From assembly GCF_000516985.1 (NCBI RefSeq), contig NW_006917095.1:500157-564156 (forward strand): 64,000 nucleotides of DNA, in the 5' to 3' direction. The DNA is from Pestalotiopsis fici W106-1 (Eukaryota; Ascomycota; Sordariomycetes; Amphisphaeriales; Sporocadaceae). Under the pieces are notes generated by a model. The model was not told the origin of the DNA, ran no database searches, and saw nothing but the letters and a program-made list of their open reading frames with translations. Shown here one piece after another: positions 1-13,000 of the stretch. The translations under genes and the position numbers were made by a program. The first letter of the stretch is position 1; each line of letters starts with the position of its first letter.

Positions 1-1617
1 ACGTTGTATTGGTTGGCAGCCGGATGTCATGGCTACTGCTTCTCTAACTAATTCCACGAACAGTAAAGTATTGCTTGCAGATCCATCTCAAGCCCAGTCC
101 AACCCAGGTCAAGCGCGCGGTGGACGAATTCGAGGTGGATCAGGAGCGATTGGGCGCGGGCACGTTAAAGACAAGATTATACTAGGCTCAGAAGGTGCAA
201 GTCGTAATAGTGTCACCATGGCGGACTGGAGAAGGAGTGTTCATCGTCTGTCTCCGTAATCCATAGGCGTGTTTTACATTGATGCTAAAAAACGCCCGTC
301 AGAGCCTACGAAAAGAGCCTACGTTGGAACCCACGAAGAAGGAAAGGAATGAGAAAGAAAATCCAAATGGCCAACCGAACCTCCGTATTTTAGACCAACC
401 ACGTAAGAGTGAGCAAGAGGGCAAGATGGAGACCCGTGCAACAGCAGTGCAGCTGCCAGCCGTGCATATCCCCCTCCTGTGATGTTGCTTACTCTGATTG
501 GACACCGCTGAACCAACCTGAGAAGAAAAGAAAGAAAAAGAATTGATATCAACCTTGCGATTCCCGTCAGATGCGACGGTTGGGGGAGGGGAGGGGAGAT
601 GGGGATTTCAATAGGCTGGGACTCAACCTGGATGGGCTTGGAAGCTCCTCCTCCTCCAATCCATGTAGCAAGCAGATGTACAGAAGGAGGGACGGAAACG
701 CATTGCAACACCACAACCGCGCGACCTTGAAGCGACTCGACCTCGCTCACTCCGTCTCAGGACGAGGCAACGAGGCCAGAACAGAGCAAGCAAGCAATGG
801 TAGCTAGCTGTGGGTGGACGAGGGGCGGGATTCCACAAGAGCTGGATGGACGTGCTACGCTGCTGCTCGGCGGAGTGGGCAGGCAAGTATATCTGGATCC
901 CGGCCCCCGGCCCGCACTATTGATCCATTTCTTGTATTTGTAAATTGTATTTATTGTGCGGAGTGTACGACAGTCAATCTACCATGTGGTATCTTTGTGT
1001 GTACATAAGTGGGATTGTTAGGTACTGTGTTCATGAACAAGAATGGCCAGGACTCGAAAGATTGTCCATCATCAGGTTCATTTCCGGAACATCAGACGCA
1101 GCACAAGGAACAAAATGGAAGTTGGCCATTTTCGAGTCGCCAAGATTTGAATGCTTGTTACCTCAAACCGCTAGTCGCATGCTATTTAGAGTTTCTCAGG
1201 TGATGGTGGACAGTAGAATACATTACATTACCCTACCACTCTCCAGGGGTACGTAGGGTGACGGGCAGACTAAAAAGTAGTGACCGGCGCCCCTGTCAAT
1301 CAGAGGAGAGGGCGCACCGCCGCAAATCCAAACGTGGCCCAAGGATCTCTGCTCGCAACTTGGCCCATGAGCTTCTCTACCCAAGACTCGAATAAGGTAA
1401 CATCTGGGGATGATTCTCTCGGCAGTTCCATTGTATTCGCCGTCTTGCTGCTGATGGGAAGAGTGTTGTCGTCATCTTCTGTTTGTCGTGGTTTGTGGCC
1501 GCCACCGCCATCACGATATGATTTCGAGCGAGAGAAAAAAAAGGACCCGTTTGAAGGGTCAGCCCAATTGGTTAACACCGTTCGAGTTCAGATGAATTAT
1601 CTCCCGGGACCCCCCAA

Positions 1618-1717
1618 NNNNNNNNNNNNNNNNNNNNNNNNNNNNNNNNNNNNNNNNNNNNNNNNNNNNNNNNNNNNNNNNNNNNNNNNNNNNNNNNNNN
1701 NNNNNNNNNNNNNNNNN
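1618..1717. other. Assembly gap (100 N)
   Basis: Exactly 100 N bases, the usual placeholder for a gap of unknown size. The left flank is C-rich and the right flank is a run of 18 C, which suggests that sequencing or assembly failed at a poly-C tract. Confidence 0.98.
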
Positions 1718-1735
1718 CCCCCCCCCCCCCCCCCC
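1718..1735. repeat. Poly-C tract (18 C) at gap edge
   Basis: Uninterrupted cytosine run directly after the N gap. A second long C run occurs at 26940-26960. Confidence 0.9.
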
Positions 1736-4700
1736 TGATCCAGGCCATGTACATTATTAAATGGCGAAAGTAATGTTGCAGTCGATTCTGCAGGAGTACC
1801 TTTTAGCTACTCGTGCACAGTTGGATTTGACTACCTACTATGACTATTTTGACACGCATAAGCCTTTTTTCCTAGGCCCCATCTCGGTTGAAGAACTGGT
1901 GTGTTTCTCCTGCTTTAGTGCTGTTCGAGCTTTTCGGGGGTGTTTCTGTCACCAACCAGCAATTATTGCCAACTTCCCCGCCATATGAGGCTGCTGTTAA
2001 GCATCGCGCAGGGGATGCCAACCTGCTAGAGTAGCATTCGCCGTATCCTGGGTATCAGATATGTAGGAACCGCAGTATGAAGAACCTCCGCAATATATTA
2101 CCATGACCCAAAGTTCGGACGCGCGGGAAAAAAAAAAAAAAGAGCGCGCGCTGTTGACAATGGCCAGGCAGGGCCAGCAACCAAACACTTCGAGGCCACG
2201 GGAAAATTAAACAATGCCATTTTTGCGTCTGGCCTCGTGACGAAGAATGTCGGTCCAAACACGATAAACATTTAATATACACGGCACGCATCTCCAGTAT
2301 GTAATCTAGGCTCAACTCAGCCGACAACTGATCCCGCCATAGCCAGTCAGACAGTCAAATTGACCAAGCTGAGAACATTAGCAGACCGGCGAACAAAACG
2401 AAAACAAGAACAAGAAGGCAAAAAGATGATTGAACCGCCATAAGCGTGGATCGTCGCATTGCATGCATGTTTCTTGTATATCTATATGCACCATTAGGTC
2501 TTGTAAGCACCGTGCTCGAGAACGTGCACATAAGCACAGATGATTGCAAAAATTTCATGACTCCTGCTGTATTGCCCGTCGCCAGTATCATTATTCATCC
2601 ATCAACATAGGCGACCTACTTTTCGGACAGGTCCATCTCGGGAGCGAGTGGGAATTCTTGTCCTTTGGACCTGGGATGCCTGACCCTGACGATCCCCGGC
2701 TATCTTCACCTTGAAGATGCGGGACCTTGTTGTTGTCAGGATAATATCCCTGTCCATGAACCGACTTAAAACACACAGGTGGGAGGAGGGAGGGAAATAC
2801 TGTGTAAAAAAAGGCTGGAGCACAGCATGAATATTGAAGGACACGAGTTGCGCATTGTGGACGGTGTGTTCCTGTCAGATGATAATGACGGATTTTCACT
2901 GCTGTCGAGAATAACAATACACCAGCTCAAAGATTCAGCATCTCTGATTTCGCTCTCCCCGAAATGAAGCATCACGGTACTGAAGCACTGAGAGTTATGA
3001 ATTGATCTCACTTTATGGATTTCGTCTGAAGATCCGAGGCTGGATATGTTTCTTCCAATCATGCTCACCATCAATCTGTGAGGGCAACGACCGGGATATT
3101 ATGGGTCCTTCTCATATATCGTCGGAATTGCCTTGTTCAGATCTCTTGGAGATTTTATCACAGGGAGGGACCAAAAAAAAAAAAGAAATGCACAAATACC
3201 AAAGCTTTATTAGAGCCCAGTAAATCTGTCAGTCAACCGTAGGTCGCAGCTGCACAGGCCATGGCATATAGTATTCAAATTGATCCTGAAATCTTATTAT
3301 TATTTTTTCCCTTTCCTTAGGGCACATGCAATTGTCGGTCGGGGAAGATCTTGTGTGCAAAGGCGGTACACACTCCGTACAGCGGGTATCTTTCTTTCGC
3401 CTCCTGCTTGATTGCTTGCCGAATTCAGTTGAAAGCCAAGTTCTTAACGAGCCGACCTCCCGAAAGACTGTTTTGCTCCACTGGGGGAAGGAGAGGAGCG
3501 GTGGCAATCCCACCACCTCTTTTGCATTGGGCTGACATCGCCAGTGTTTGAGAGCGTCGCATCGCCAATCAGAGCCGCAGCTGACCGGGGTGCACCGAAT
3601 ATTGAAACAAGTGTTCCTTGGCCTGGACCAATGGGGATATCGACTGCACCAGCGATGAGCATGTTGGGATTCTAGCGGTGGCCTACCAAAAGGTATTCAT
3701 CTCATGTACACCTGGATCCGGGTTGTTGTTTTTTCCCCCCCTCCCCCCTCGTTTACAACAGAAGTATTGTTTCCGATGACCATCATCATGGTCATGGTGC
3801 AGGGTGCAGCTCATCATGGCTGCATGTCTCACTTTGCGCAAATACGGGCAGATCGTGTTATCGGCTGCCGTCCTGTAATGAAAATCACGAAAATCCGCAA
3901 GGAGCAATTGCTGGTCGCGTATCACTTTTGCGTTCCCAAGCAAGATGTCAGAGATCTTTTCCCCAGGCAAAGGAGGGGGGGCCGCCCACCCCAAAGTCAA
4001 AAGCACGGCCGATCCATGAAAGGGTGAAAAGTAAAAAGATCGCCTGCCCGCAGCTCATGGGCTATCGGTGACTCAGGATGACACCTGTATTAGTAGTGCC
4101 CGTACGTACTCTGTATACCTTTTGTATACTCGTCTTGAAGCTCAAGGCTAGCAGCACTGATGAGTATAATGTAGCTCGATTTATACGAAGTCCCTGCGTG
4201 TAGCCGCGCGGTAGTGGAACTCTTCACTGCCGTGCCACCCCCAACTTCTAGGGCAAGCAATGGCGAACATGCACGTAGCCAATAGCTATTTTGCTTTTTG
4301 CACACTGTTGGCAGAAGCTCAATTGTACACTCGAGCTAATGCCAACTTGATTTCAGGTGAAGCTTCTAATGCAGATCGGAGTGCATCGTGATTGAGGAGG
4401 GCCCTTATTGGCCTGGCAGACTGCTCAAGCTGCCCTTTTTTTTCACAACTGTATCGGCAGCTAGACCGTAAGGTGGCGCACTTATGTATGTGAGTCACCA
4501 GGTATCTATCTTGGAGTGAGGAATCGATCCAATGATCCAACCATCATAAAATGGGTGCATAGTACAGAATATGTAGTAAGCAGATTTATAATTTCGTCAA
4601 ATTCTGTAGTAGGCCAGCCGCGGAGAAAACATGCGGAGACTTTGAGTGCGCGCAACCGAGGCAAAAATATTGGCTTACCACAGCTCTCTAAATAATTGTT

Positions 4701-5115
4701 TCACCTTGGATATGGATAATTGTAAGTGATTCCACCAGGGAACGGCCATTATATGGCATATTTTTGACCTTTTGGAAAGTTTCGAGGCCATACATATTTA
4801 TGGCAATCGTAGAAAATTAACCTTTCAATATAGCAAGTTAGCAGCAGGTACGTAATGTAGATATATGGCATGTGCATGTGATTGGGCTATTGGACCTAGG
4901 AAGCGGCCACCAGCTGGCACAATCAGTTCTGCCATCTGCGCAGATTTTTCTGTCAGTATCGCAGCCGATAAGGCGCAAGTTCCAAGCCCCGCCAAAACTT
5001 TTGAGCATCCAGCCGCTGTATGAGTCCAGTCGAGACAACCTGCGTGTTTACGTATTAGTCGCTCGCTTTGTCACAAGAGTCGCCCTTCAGTAAACCACGA
5101 CCATATATACCGAAA

Positions 5116-5750
5116 ATGCCTGCCCGCGCGAAGAAAGCAGAGGTGTCCGAAGACACCAGCATGGAGGATGCTCCCCCGTCGGCGCAGCAAGCGCAGGAGA
5201 CTGGCGACGAGATGCAAGAAGATCCTTTCGAGGAGGAGGATGGAAGAGCCGAGGAGGAAGAGGAGGTTGTCCAGAGAGTCAGGATCGTAAGGCTTTCCTG
5301 CATTGAAATCAATACATGCTACGTCGTCCAAGTGCTAATATCACATCTTTAGCTACCCGGTTCTTCCGCTACTGCTGCTTCTTTCGAATTCCTCGAGGAG
5401 GGTCACACATTGGGCAACGCCTTGCGATATATCATCATGAAGAAGTTGGTCGCTCATGTTCCTTTTTGCGTCAAGAGTAATGTGCTAAATGGATTTCCAG
5501 CCCTGATGTCGAGTTTTGCGCATACGCTATCCCTCACCCTTCAGAGGCCAAGATGAACATTCGTATTCAAACATATGGTATGGGCTTTCCTGCTGATGAA
5601 TTATCTCAAGAGCTAGCTATTGATTTCAATACAGACACAACGACAGCAACTGCTGCTCTGGCCAAGGGCTTGAAGGACCTGGAAGATCTCTGTGACGTTG
5701 TGGAAGACAAGTTCTGGGCTGCACGAAACGAATTTGTGGCAGCGCAATGA
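5116..5750 (+). CDS. rpc19: DNA-directed RNA polymerases I and III subunit AC19 (RPAC2)
   Basis: Small subunit shared by RNA polymerases I and III. It pairs with AC40 in the assembly platform, like bacterial alpha. I join four exons: 5116-5286, 5353-5444, 5501-5577 and 5635-5750, giving 151 residues, normal for the family. The N-terminus is acidic and low complexity. The conserved core has the signature EGHTLGNALRYIIMKK, followed across an intron by NPDVEFCAYAIPHPSE and MNIRIQTYD. The C-terminal helix contains KGLKDLEDLCDVVEDKF. All introns are 56-66 nt with GT-AG ends. The start is the first ATG before the acidic tail. The gene converges with the complex I gene, with about 170 bp between their stops. 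Confidence 0.95.
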
Positions 5751-5920
5751 AATGGAGGTTGTTCTAAGGCATATTGTTGGATTCAGCGGCAGTGATCAAA
5801 GGCATCACAGTGGCATTCTGCGGCGTTTGGGTGCATCTTAGACGGAGACGTCAAAAAAGGGACATATGATTTCTTCTTTCGGATTGCTATGTACACAAGG
5901 AATGATACCCCATTTCCTTT

Positions 5921-6664
5921 CTAATTGCGACCCTGCAAAAAAAGTGCTTGTCAATATCCAATTCAAAATGGTGGGATTACGTCGCATGAACATACCTCTA
6001 GGAATCCGTGCATGAAGTTCTTGGGTAATCTCTCGTGGCCACGGAAGTTCTCTTCAGGGAAATACGACATGACATGTGTAGTCTGCTTCCAGAAGTTCAT
6101 GGTCTCCTATTAAAATAGATCGGGCGTCAGCTAATTGGCTGCTTTGGAGTTTCTCATGTTGTTATGGCAATAGCCGAGCATGCCTCCCTGTACAAAGGCC
6201 AAGCTCCCAAATATGCCTCCCAATAGCCCTTGCAGTTGAAGGAACATGACTGACCTGGTACTCGGCATTGTTCTGCATGATGAGGACATCAACGACTGGC
6301 AGCTTGTTGACATATCGGTGTCGCTCGAACTCTTGTCGCATCCGTGTTCTAATGACCGAAACGGGGAAGGGAACGGAGTACATGGTCTGGATCTCGGGCG
6401 CCTGGTTTGCGTCTATGTCAGCACCAGGCTATCGCGTCATGGGTTTCGAGGCATCGACCGAAGTGCGCGAAAGGTCATCTCCTGCAATTGGCCTCATTCC
6501 TCACGTACAGCTCGGATCCATTCTCGGTATGCCGAAAGCACTCGTCGCTTTGCATCAGCCCAATTGGCCGCTGTGTACCACTAGTTAGCGGAGAGCTCGA
6601 GTAATCCACAAGATAACATACACTGGGCCGTCTTCTTGGCGAATTGAGTTGGTGTGACCGCCAT
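5921..6664 (-). CDS. NADH:ubiquinone oxidoreductase B14 / NDUFA6-type LYR subunit
   Basis: Accessory LYR-family subunit of mitochondrial complex I (NDUFA6; fungal 14.8-kDa subunit), which binds acyl-carrier protein at the matrix arm. Five exons read from 6664 downward: 6664-6622, 6570-6509, 6401-6255, 6106-5996 and 5932-5921, giving 124 residues. Seen in the translation: [14 protein letters not shown] at the start, the LYR-like segment [16 protein letters not shown], then [32 protein letters not shown] and [14 protein letters not shown] at the end. The LYR tripeptide reads A-Y-R, a tolerated variant. The last exon codes only four codons and the stop. It is divergent from bud31, with 345 bp between start codons, and these could share a promoter. 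Confidence 0.93.
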
Positions 6665-7009
6665 GGCGACTGTCTTTCTGGGCAATTGGGTTGCTTGATA
6701 CGGCTTCAGCGTACGTTTGAGCTCACGGAGCCGTGAGGTAGGAAGTCGCGGCACAGCCACAGAAACGATAGAGTGCAGCAGCGCGCCACAAAAATTAGTC
6801 AGCTTGCGAGGCGCGCCAGACAGGGGTGGCGTCATAAGACACGCTAAATCTCTCCAGGCGGGAAGGCTTTCAACTAGAGCTTCCGTTTCGCAGCCTCGCC
6901 CCACTACAGAATCGCAATCAATACTTCACGTTTGTGCCAGTCTTTTGGTCGACCCGTCCTTCACTCAGAAGATCAAACACTCCTCAGCGCAATTCACACA
7001 TCAGAAAAG
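6665..7009. other. Divergent intergenic region, complex I subunit / bud31
   Basis: 345 bp between two start codons on opposite strands. It must hold both 5' UTRs and both promoters. No recognisable regulatory motif stands out. Confidence 0.5.
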
Positions 7010-7525
7010 ATGCCCCCCGTTCGCTCACACAACTCGAGGCAAAGGAAGCCGCCGGCCGGCTTTGAGGACATCAGAGACAACCTCGAGGTGTTCAACATCA
7101 AGATGAAGGACGCACAAAACACGCCGACAGCAAACATCCCCAAGCATCAGGCGCAGTGGCCTGTATTCCAGATCCACCACCAGCGCAGTCGCTACATATA
7201 CGAGCTATACTACGAGAAGGAAGCCATCAGCAAGGAGCTGTATGAATGGCTCTTGAAGAATGGTCATGCCGACGCGAAGCTCATCGCAAAGTGGAAGAAG
7301 CAGGGTTACGAGAAGGTACGAGTCTTGCTCCTGTCTTGACTACTCCGAATTTGAGCATGATTCTAACACCGACCATAGTTGTGCTGCCTTCGATGCGTGC
7401 AGACCAAGGAAACAAATTTCAACTCAACGTGCATATGTCGCGTGCCCAAAGCACAGATGAAGGACGAGACGAGCGAGGTACAATGCGTTAGCTGTGGCTG
7501 CAGAGGTTGTGCTTCAAGCGATTAA
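7010..7525 (+). CDS. bud31: Pre-mRNA-splicing factor Bud31 (G10 family)
   Basis: Spliceosome component (G10 / Cwc14 family) that acts in the nucleus within the activated spliceosome. Two exons, 7010-7315 and 7379-7525, give 150 residues, near the usual length of about 145-157. Family signatures are clear: PPAGFEDIRDNLEVFNIKM, the central WPVFQIHHQRSRYIYELYY, and a C-terminal zinc-cluster region rich in Cys (LCCLRCVQT, TCICRVP, CVSCGCRGCASSD). The intron is 63 nt with a TTCTAACA branch-like site before the acceptor. The C-terminus converges on the ZNF511-like gene. Confidence 0.96.
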
Positions 7526-7871
7526 ACAGGGTCTGAAATGAATCAGTCCATGACACCTTGCATTGTACAGGCGTTGGTTAAAAAATGGTCGGCGTTTTAG
7601 GGTAAAGCGTTATTTGAGGCTGTCACTTTACATTCAGCCACGGTATGTTTCAAGGAATCACGTATGATACCACCAGCAAGGCTACCGACATGTACAATAG
7701 CATGAGCAGCCTAAAGTAAGGCCAGCTGACTAGGCTGGGTCACATACATATATAAGAGATTCATTGCTGGGTATATCTTCTATGTCTTATTGGTGTCGAC
7801 AGCAGTCTTGTTTATCTACATGTTCGTGATTGTACCTAACATTCCACCAGGACACTCATATTGATTGGCTT
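7526..7871. other. Convergent 3' region, bud31 / C2H2 gene
   Basis: 346 bp between two stop codons on opposite strands. It should contain both 3' UTRs. I see nothing else in it. Confidence 0.5.
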
Positions 7872-8756
7872 CTACCTTCTTGAGAACCCCGTCCTACCCT
7901 TTCCTCGCCCAAACCGCACACTGTTTGGCACAAACTGCAAAGTGGACATGACACTAGACAGTTCGGCCATGGCGGTATCAGCATTCTCGTCATTTGCTTG
8001 CGTCGCACTCGTGTCCGCTGCCCCTCTGGGATTATGCCCAGTCACAGTACTATGAATATGTGAGCGGGCTTGTGACGCCTCAATTTGTCGTGTGCCTTGT
8101 CTCCCGGATACAGATTCTTTTGTTGTCGTGTGGCCAATAGAAGCAGATGACTCGCAACCACGGTGACCCCCCTCCAACAGCAATGAGCTTCTTCCATCAA
8201 TGCCCTCCTTTGACACGGCAAAGAAGAAGTTCTTTGGGTACATGTGCTTGTCTATTAGATGCATTCGTCGCTTTTGCGGTGTACCACATTTTCGATCACA
8301 CCCTTCCACAAAACATGAGTACTGCAATACCAGAATATTAGTAAGGCAGGCGTACCAGAATTGCGAGGGCATCGGGTCAAAACTTACGGTATGTTCACCC
8401 TTTTCCCGCAAAACAGCAGCGAATGCGTCGTGGCATTCCTCAATGTGAACATTGAGCAGATGGTCTGACGGGAAATTTCTACGGCACTCGCTGCAGCGAT
8501 TAGTGTGCGCCTTGATGTAATGCGCCTCATACTCGGCATAAGTTTTGAAGGAGAGCGGCTCGCGATGTCCTGGGAGCAGGCAGCTCATGGCAGTGACCGC
8601 TGGTGACTCATCGGCTGCAAAGTCATCCAGTTCTGCGATTTTTGATACACGGACTTCTGCCGTCGATGAGGCAGTGTTGCTGCCATTTTCGTCCGCACTT
8701 GACTGAGCAGAACAGTCTGCATGAATCTCTTCTTCAGGCTCGCGTAAGCGCTTCAT
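7872..8756 (-). CDS. C2H2 zinc-finger protein, ZNF511-like
   Basis: Nuclear-type zinc-finger protein resembling the ZNF511 family of Cys2His2 proteins; the molecular role is not established. Two exons, 8756-8388 and 8321-7872, give 272 residues. Fingers visible in order: CLLPGHREPLSFKTYAEYEAHY, CSECRRNFPSDHLLNVHIEECH and CFVEGCDRKCGTPQKRRMHLIDKH. The N-terminus is acidic and low complexity. The C-terminus is disordered and ends in a basic Gly/Arg segment. The 66-nt intron is a multiple of three with no stop, so unspliced mRNA would encode a 294-residue form. I favour splicing because it makes EKGEHT run directly into YSCFVEGC as in the family, and because the intron has GTAAGT and TTACTAAT signals. 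Confidence 0.85.
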   Translation of the reverse strand: MKRLREPEEEIHADCSAQSSADENGSNTASSTAEVRVSKIAELDDFAADESPAVTAMSCLLPGHREPLSFKTYAEYEAHYIKAHTNRCSECRRNFPSDHLLNVHIEECHDAFAAVLREKGEHTVSFDPMPSQFWYACLTNILVLQYSCFVEGCDRKCGTPQKRRMHLIDKHMYPKNFFFAVSKEGIDGRSSLLLEGGHRGCESSASIGHTTTKESVSGRQGTRQIEASQARSHIHSTVTGHNPRGAADTSATQANDENADTAMAELSSVMSTLQFVPNSVRFGRGKGRTGFSRR

Positions 8757-10050
8757 CTTTTTGTTTTTTGAGCTTGTGGGAAATGGACATATTACATTTC
8801 AAGCCGGCGCATGAGTGTATGAAGCGCGTATGTGCAAGATGAGCTGGCTCGTTGCGCAAAAGACAAGCCTTTCTTTGGTCGATAAATTGAAATACTAATT
8901 CCGTCCCCAGCAGCTAATGGAGTATATATCCTTTTGACGCGCAGATGCTGGCAAATGTCTGTATCTTGTGAGTAAGTGACACGTAATCACTATATGACCA
9001 TTATGCAAGGTTGTCATGAATTCCGAAATCGTAATATGAAGGTTTACTCTTGGAATGGCCAACAAGTTCCACAGAAATAAAAAGAGAAGCTTCTAAGCTA
9101 CATACATAGGTATGTATGCAACTGGTGCATTACCATGGAAGCTTCCATACCTTGTACTAGTAGTTCACTGATCTGAGCAAGGGTCGGGGCCGCTTAGTGG
9201 CCATTGATCATTCAAGACCCCTAAGCCTGATGGGTGGGCAACCGGCCGGACTTGGGTGAAGAGCCAGTGACTGGCTGCATCGGCCCCCCAAAAAGTTGTT
9301 GACGGCGGGGCAAGTTTTTTTTTCTTCTGCGTTTTTGCAGGGTCCGTTGATCGGTTAAAGCCTAAAGGTAGGCACAAAATAGGTACGTAGTGGCTTACCT
9401 CACAAATCTACCGTGGTCAAGCTAATGGGTAGCTGGAGTTAGGTAGCGCGGCCGGGCCTCCAGGAATGGGAATTAGGTACAATAATGTGCTGTGGCACCT
9501 TTATCATCGAGAAACCCAAGGCCGCATGCAGTCATTTCTCTGTTCCCGCCGCCGTAGGAACATCATCGGCCACGTCGATTCACTCCTCACATCGACGTCG
9601 CATTCATCTTTCTCCGTCATTGCCATACTACCGACCTCCGAGCCTGGCACGACTTTTATCATAAAAAGTCTAACGTCTCCCACATTATTGCCAATGTTTT
9701 CACCAACCTGCGCCAAACAAGCTCTCGCTGCCCCAACCCGTGCCCAAGTTCGCACTCTTCCGCCGTCTGAAAACCCAAAGGTTGACCTCGTCCCAAGCTA
9801 TGGCATTCGACCTTTCTGGCCTACGAACAACGAATTCATGTGAGCGCGAGCCTTGACTGCCAATCCTCGCCAGAATATCAACCGCCCAGGTCCTGCTACG
9901 TCCTCGACCCGGGCTACCTACCAACTCGACCCTATCCCCAGGTTATACCACCAGCGAACAATTCTGCCGCACACCTCATAGTACGCCCTTCTGGTGCGGT
10001 GTGGTGCGGTGCGGCCTGCTACGGTACGGCGAGTCCGCCTCCTGTCAGTC
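8757..10050. other. Intergenic region upstream of the C2H2 and EST1-like genes
   Basis: About 1.3 kb between two divergent genes. Short frames occur at 9165-9377 and 9466-9843 but none has homology I recognise, and the latter is probably 5' UTR of the EST1-like gene. A short GGTGCGGT repeat lies near 9992-10014. Confidence 0.45.
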
Positions 10051-13000
10051 ATGGAGCAGCAGAAGCTTCGCGACGCTGCCAGGGTTAGCTTGAAGTAAGT
10101 AGAGCAGAGTGTAGCAGACAAATCGTGGGAAAAAGCCCCCCGCAGCTTGCTGGTGTTGTGACTGCGACCGCACCCGACGACCTTTTCTGCGAAGCGACAG
10201 CGCGCATAATGGTGAAAGAATAACTACTGACAGCTCCACAGTAAATCGCACAATGCCCGCAATGCTGTCCATGAAAAAGCCAGAGAGCTCAAAAACAGCC
10301 TGAATGATCCCCAAATCTCACAGAAAAACAAAAATGGCAGCTTGACTGCTCAACTTGAGAAGTTGGAAACCTTGCTGAAAGAGTCCGTTACCCCAAAGAA
10401 AGAAAAAGCAAGTCGTACCGCAGCTATGCTAACCTTGGCCCAGTCTTCGTCTGGCCTGCATAGAAGTCATCTTTTATGACTTTGAGTATGCCCAAGATAA
10501 AGATGTGGAAGGCAGTCTATGGCAAACTCACGTCGATGTCAATACAGAATACCGACGTGCCATTGGACATGTCAATTCTCAGAACACTCAGAGCCAAGTG
10601 GTTCTGAAGCGCAAGGTGGACAAGCTCTACCGCGACTTCTTGAAGACATCTCAATTCTTCTACCGCACGTACATTCAGCGTCTTGCCGTTCAGTTTGATA
10701 TCCCGGAGCTGCGACAGGTTGCGCAGGATTTGGAAGTCGAGGAATCCGATGTTGCTCAACAGCACCGACCCCCGCCCCCTTTGGCCTCACTCCGGTCAAA
10801 ACTTGTGAAATCGTGTTATCTCACACTCGTGCGCATGGGCGATCTGGCGAGATACCGCTGCCAGCACTTGGAAAAGCCTTCGAAAACAAACCTCGATATT
10901 GCCCTAACATACTATGGCCTTGCTCGCATGTTGAATCCAGATGATGGTGCGTCATACCATCAGACTGCTGTCCTGTATCAGCCATCAGCCAACCACTTTG
11001 AAATAATCTACCATTTTCTGCGTTCCGTTTGCGTGGCCAAACCCCATCAATTGGGTGCTACCAACTTGGAAAAGGCATTCAAACCCTTGTTGCCCCAAAG
11101 AACTCAGAACAACTCCAGGAACAATGCCAGGCAGCTCGCCGGAAAAGGCCCCTCAGAAGCCCTGACAACTTGGTTTCTGAAACTCCACGCACACTATTCG
11201 CAAGGTGTGGCTTTTTCGGCCCGAGAAGAGCTCGAGAAAGAGGTTCTACATCGCTTGGAAGGATCTTTCAAAACTGAGAACAATGAGCAGCTGGCTCTCA
11301 GATTACTCATAGCCAACATTGCGTCCTGTGATCTCGCTTTTGAGAACATCAAAGGTTCGTCAGGAGATACCATGCCGCTTCTTTTTGAGCAATACGCTAA
11401 TAGAACACACGTAGATGCCAAGGATTGGACCATAGAAAGATCGCAGTCCTGCCAATATCTATTGCTCTTTCAAGTACGGGTCGCTGTGGTGCTATTCCGT
11501 GTTTTCCGACCGATTCTTGAAGACGAGCGCAATGCCGATATCGATGAAGACTTGGAGGCACGCAAGAACCCATACGGCAACCCTGGATTGTCTCCAAGCG
11601 TAAAGCGCCTCCTCCCGTTGATACGAATCTATGTTGCATGGGTCTACGTCGCAAGAGAGAGTCTCAATCTGTACCAGGACTGGCTTGAGCCTTACATCAG
11701 AGATCTATACAGCTTGCTGGCGGATATACTTAGTCTGCTACTTCCCTACGCCATCTCAAATCCCACAACCGTCGATTCCCAGTACTTACTTCCCGAGGAC
11801 ATCGAAGCCCGTGGCTTGAAGCCCTTTGCCGACCGAAAGCTGCCACTCTTCTTGGATGTTCAGATTGTCCCAGAGTATGATCCGCCAAAGTGCCGCAAAA
11901 CAATCAAACCTCGGAAGGAAATTCTACATGTCGATTGTCGCCCCCAGGACGAAGACATCTGGCGGATCCGAGATATTCTTTGTTGTGGTATTTACCTGGC
12001 TGGCAGTGCCAAATCTCCTTTGACAATCATGACCACAACTGAAAACGTCGATACTTGGGTGTACCTTAAGGATGGACCTCCCAAGTCTTTTGATGAGATT
12101 AGCATGACACGTATGTTCGCCCAGGTCAAGATGGCATCGCACAATAGATTTCTTGCAATCACAGATGAGCGTGTCAGACGCAATGACCCAGAGGATGTGG
12201 CTTCTCATCAACCTTTACCACCTCAGCAGACATCCATGCAGCCACCAGTACAGCATCGACAAGTCCAAAGCGCGGCTCATCAGATCATGGCTGCGAGATC
12301 CGGGCGAGCCGGGTACGCAAAGTCTAACTCGTCCCTTGATGACGACATCAGTCTCAGCACGGAAGCGAAACTGGCTGGCATGGTCGACAAGCTCCTAGAT
12401 GAAGATGATGACGACGACCCATATGGCTTCTCCAGTCATCCTCACGGCAACACAAGCTATGGCATGAACTCTTCAGCAGCCAACGAGGTTTTCGGAAACT
12501 TGATGCCAAGCCCAACATCGAGGGCTCCTCAGTCGGCGGCTGCAGCCAACGGTAGACAAATCCCTAATCTTCCATGGAATTATTTCTTCAATCCTACGCC
12601 TGCCACGGAATCTGGTGTCCCGCAGCCGGCTAGGAATGGAGTTGACGTGCCCAGAAGTATAGCGGCTCAGACCGCAGCCGCCTCCATGGGCACAGGCCAA
12701 AGGAGCCCTAGCCTTGCAAATTACAACAATTACCCAAATTCCAGCGCATTCGCTTACCAGGCATACGGTGCACAACAGGGATACCGCACCGAACAGGCCA
12801 GCATAGGTTCTATCCCAGCTCGGGTTCCATCAGCAGCTCCAGCTTTGGATAGTCCCACTTACTCGGAAGACCAACGCGCTTCAGCTCTTGATAATCTCAG
12901 ATCTGCATTGTTTGCTCAGTTTGGGAGTGGCACAGCCAATCACCTGCAATCTCCCACCTTCGCCTATGGACAACCGTTTTACTCTGACCGCAATGACAGC

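Larger units (their letters stand above)
1..5115. other. Gene-poor region left of AC19
   Basis: I see no supportable gene here. Open frames are short, overlap on both strands, show no domain I recognise and do not join across plausible introns. The stretch holds homopolymer runs, a C-rich block (3736-3747) and the assembly gap at 1618-1717. Part of a gene could be hidden by the gap. Confidence 0.5.

Noticed and set aside
1561..1620. GTTCGAGTTC near the gap, considered as a tRNA B box
   Set aside because: No cloverleaf or A box in the surrounding sequence.
2591..2917. 108-codon minus-strand frame in the left gene-poor region
   Set aside because: No family signature or joining exons; probably chance.
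9466..9843. 125-codon open frame upstream of the EST1-like gene
   Set aside because: No recognisable domain, low-complexity N-terminus, and position fits 5' UTR of the EST1-like gene.
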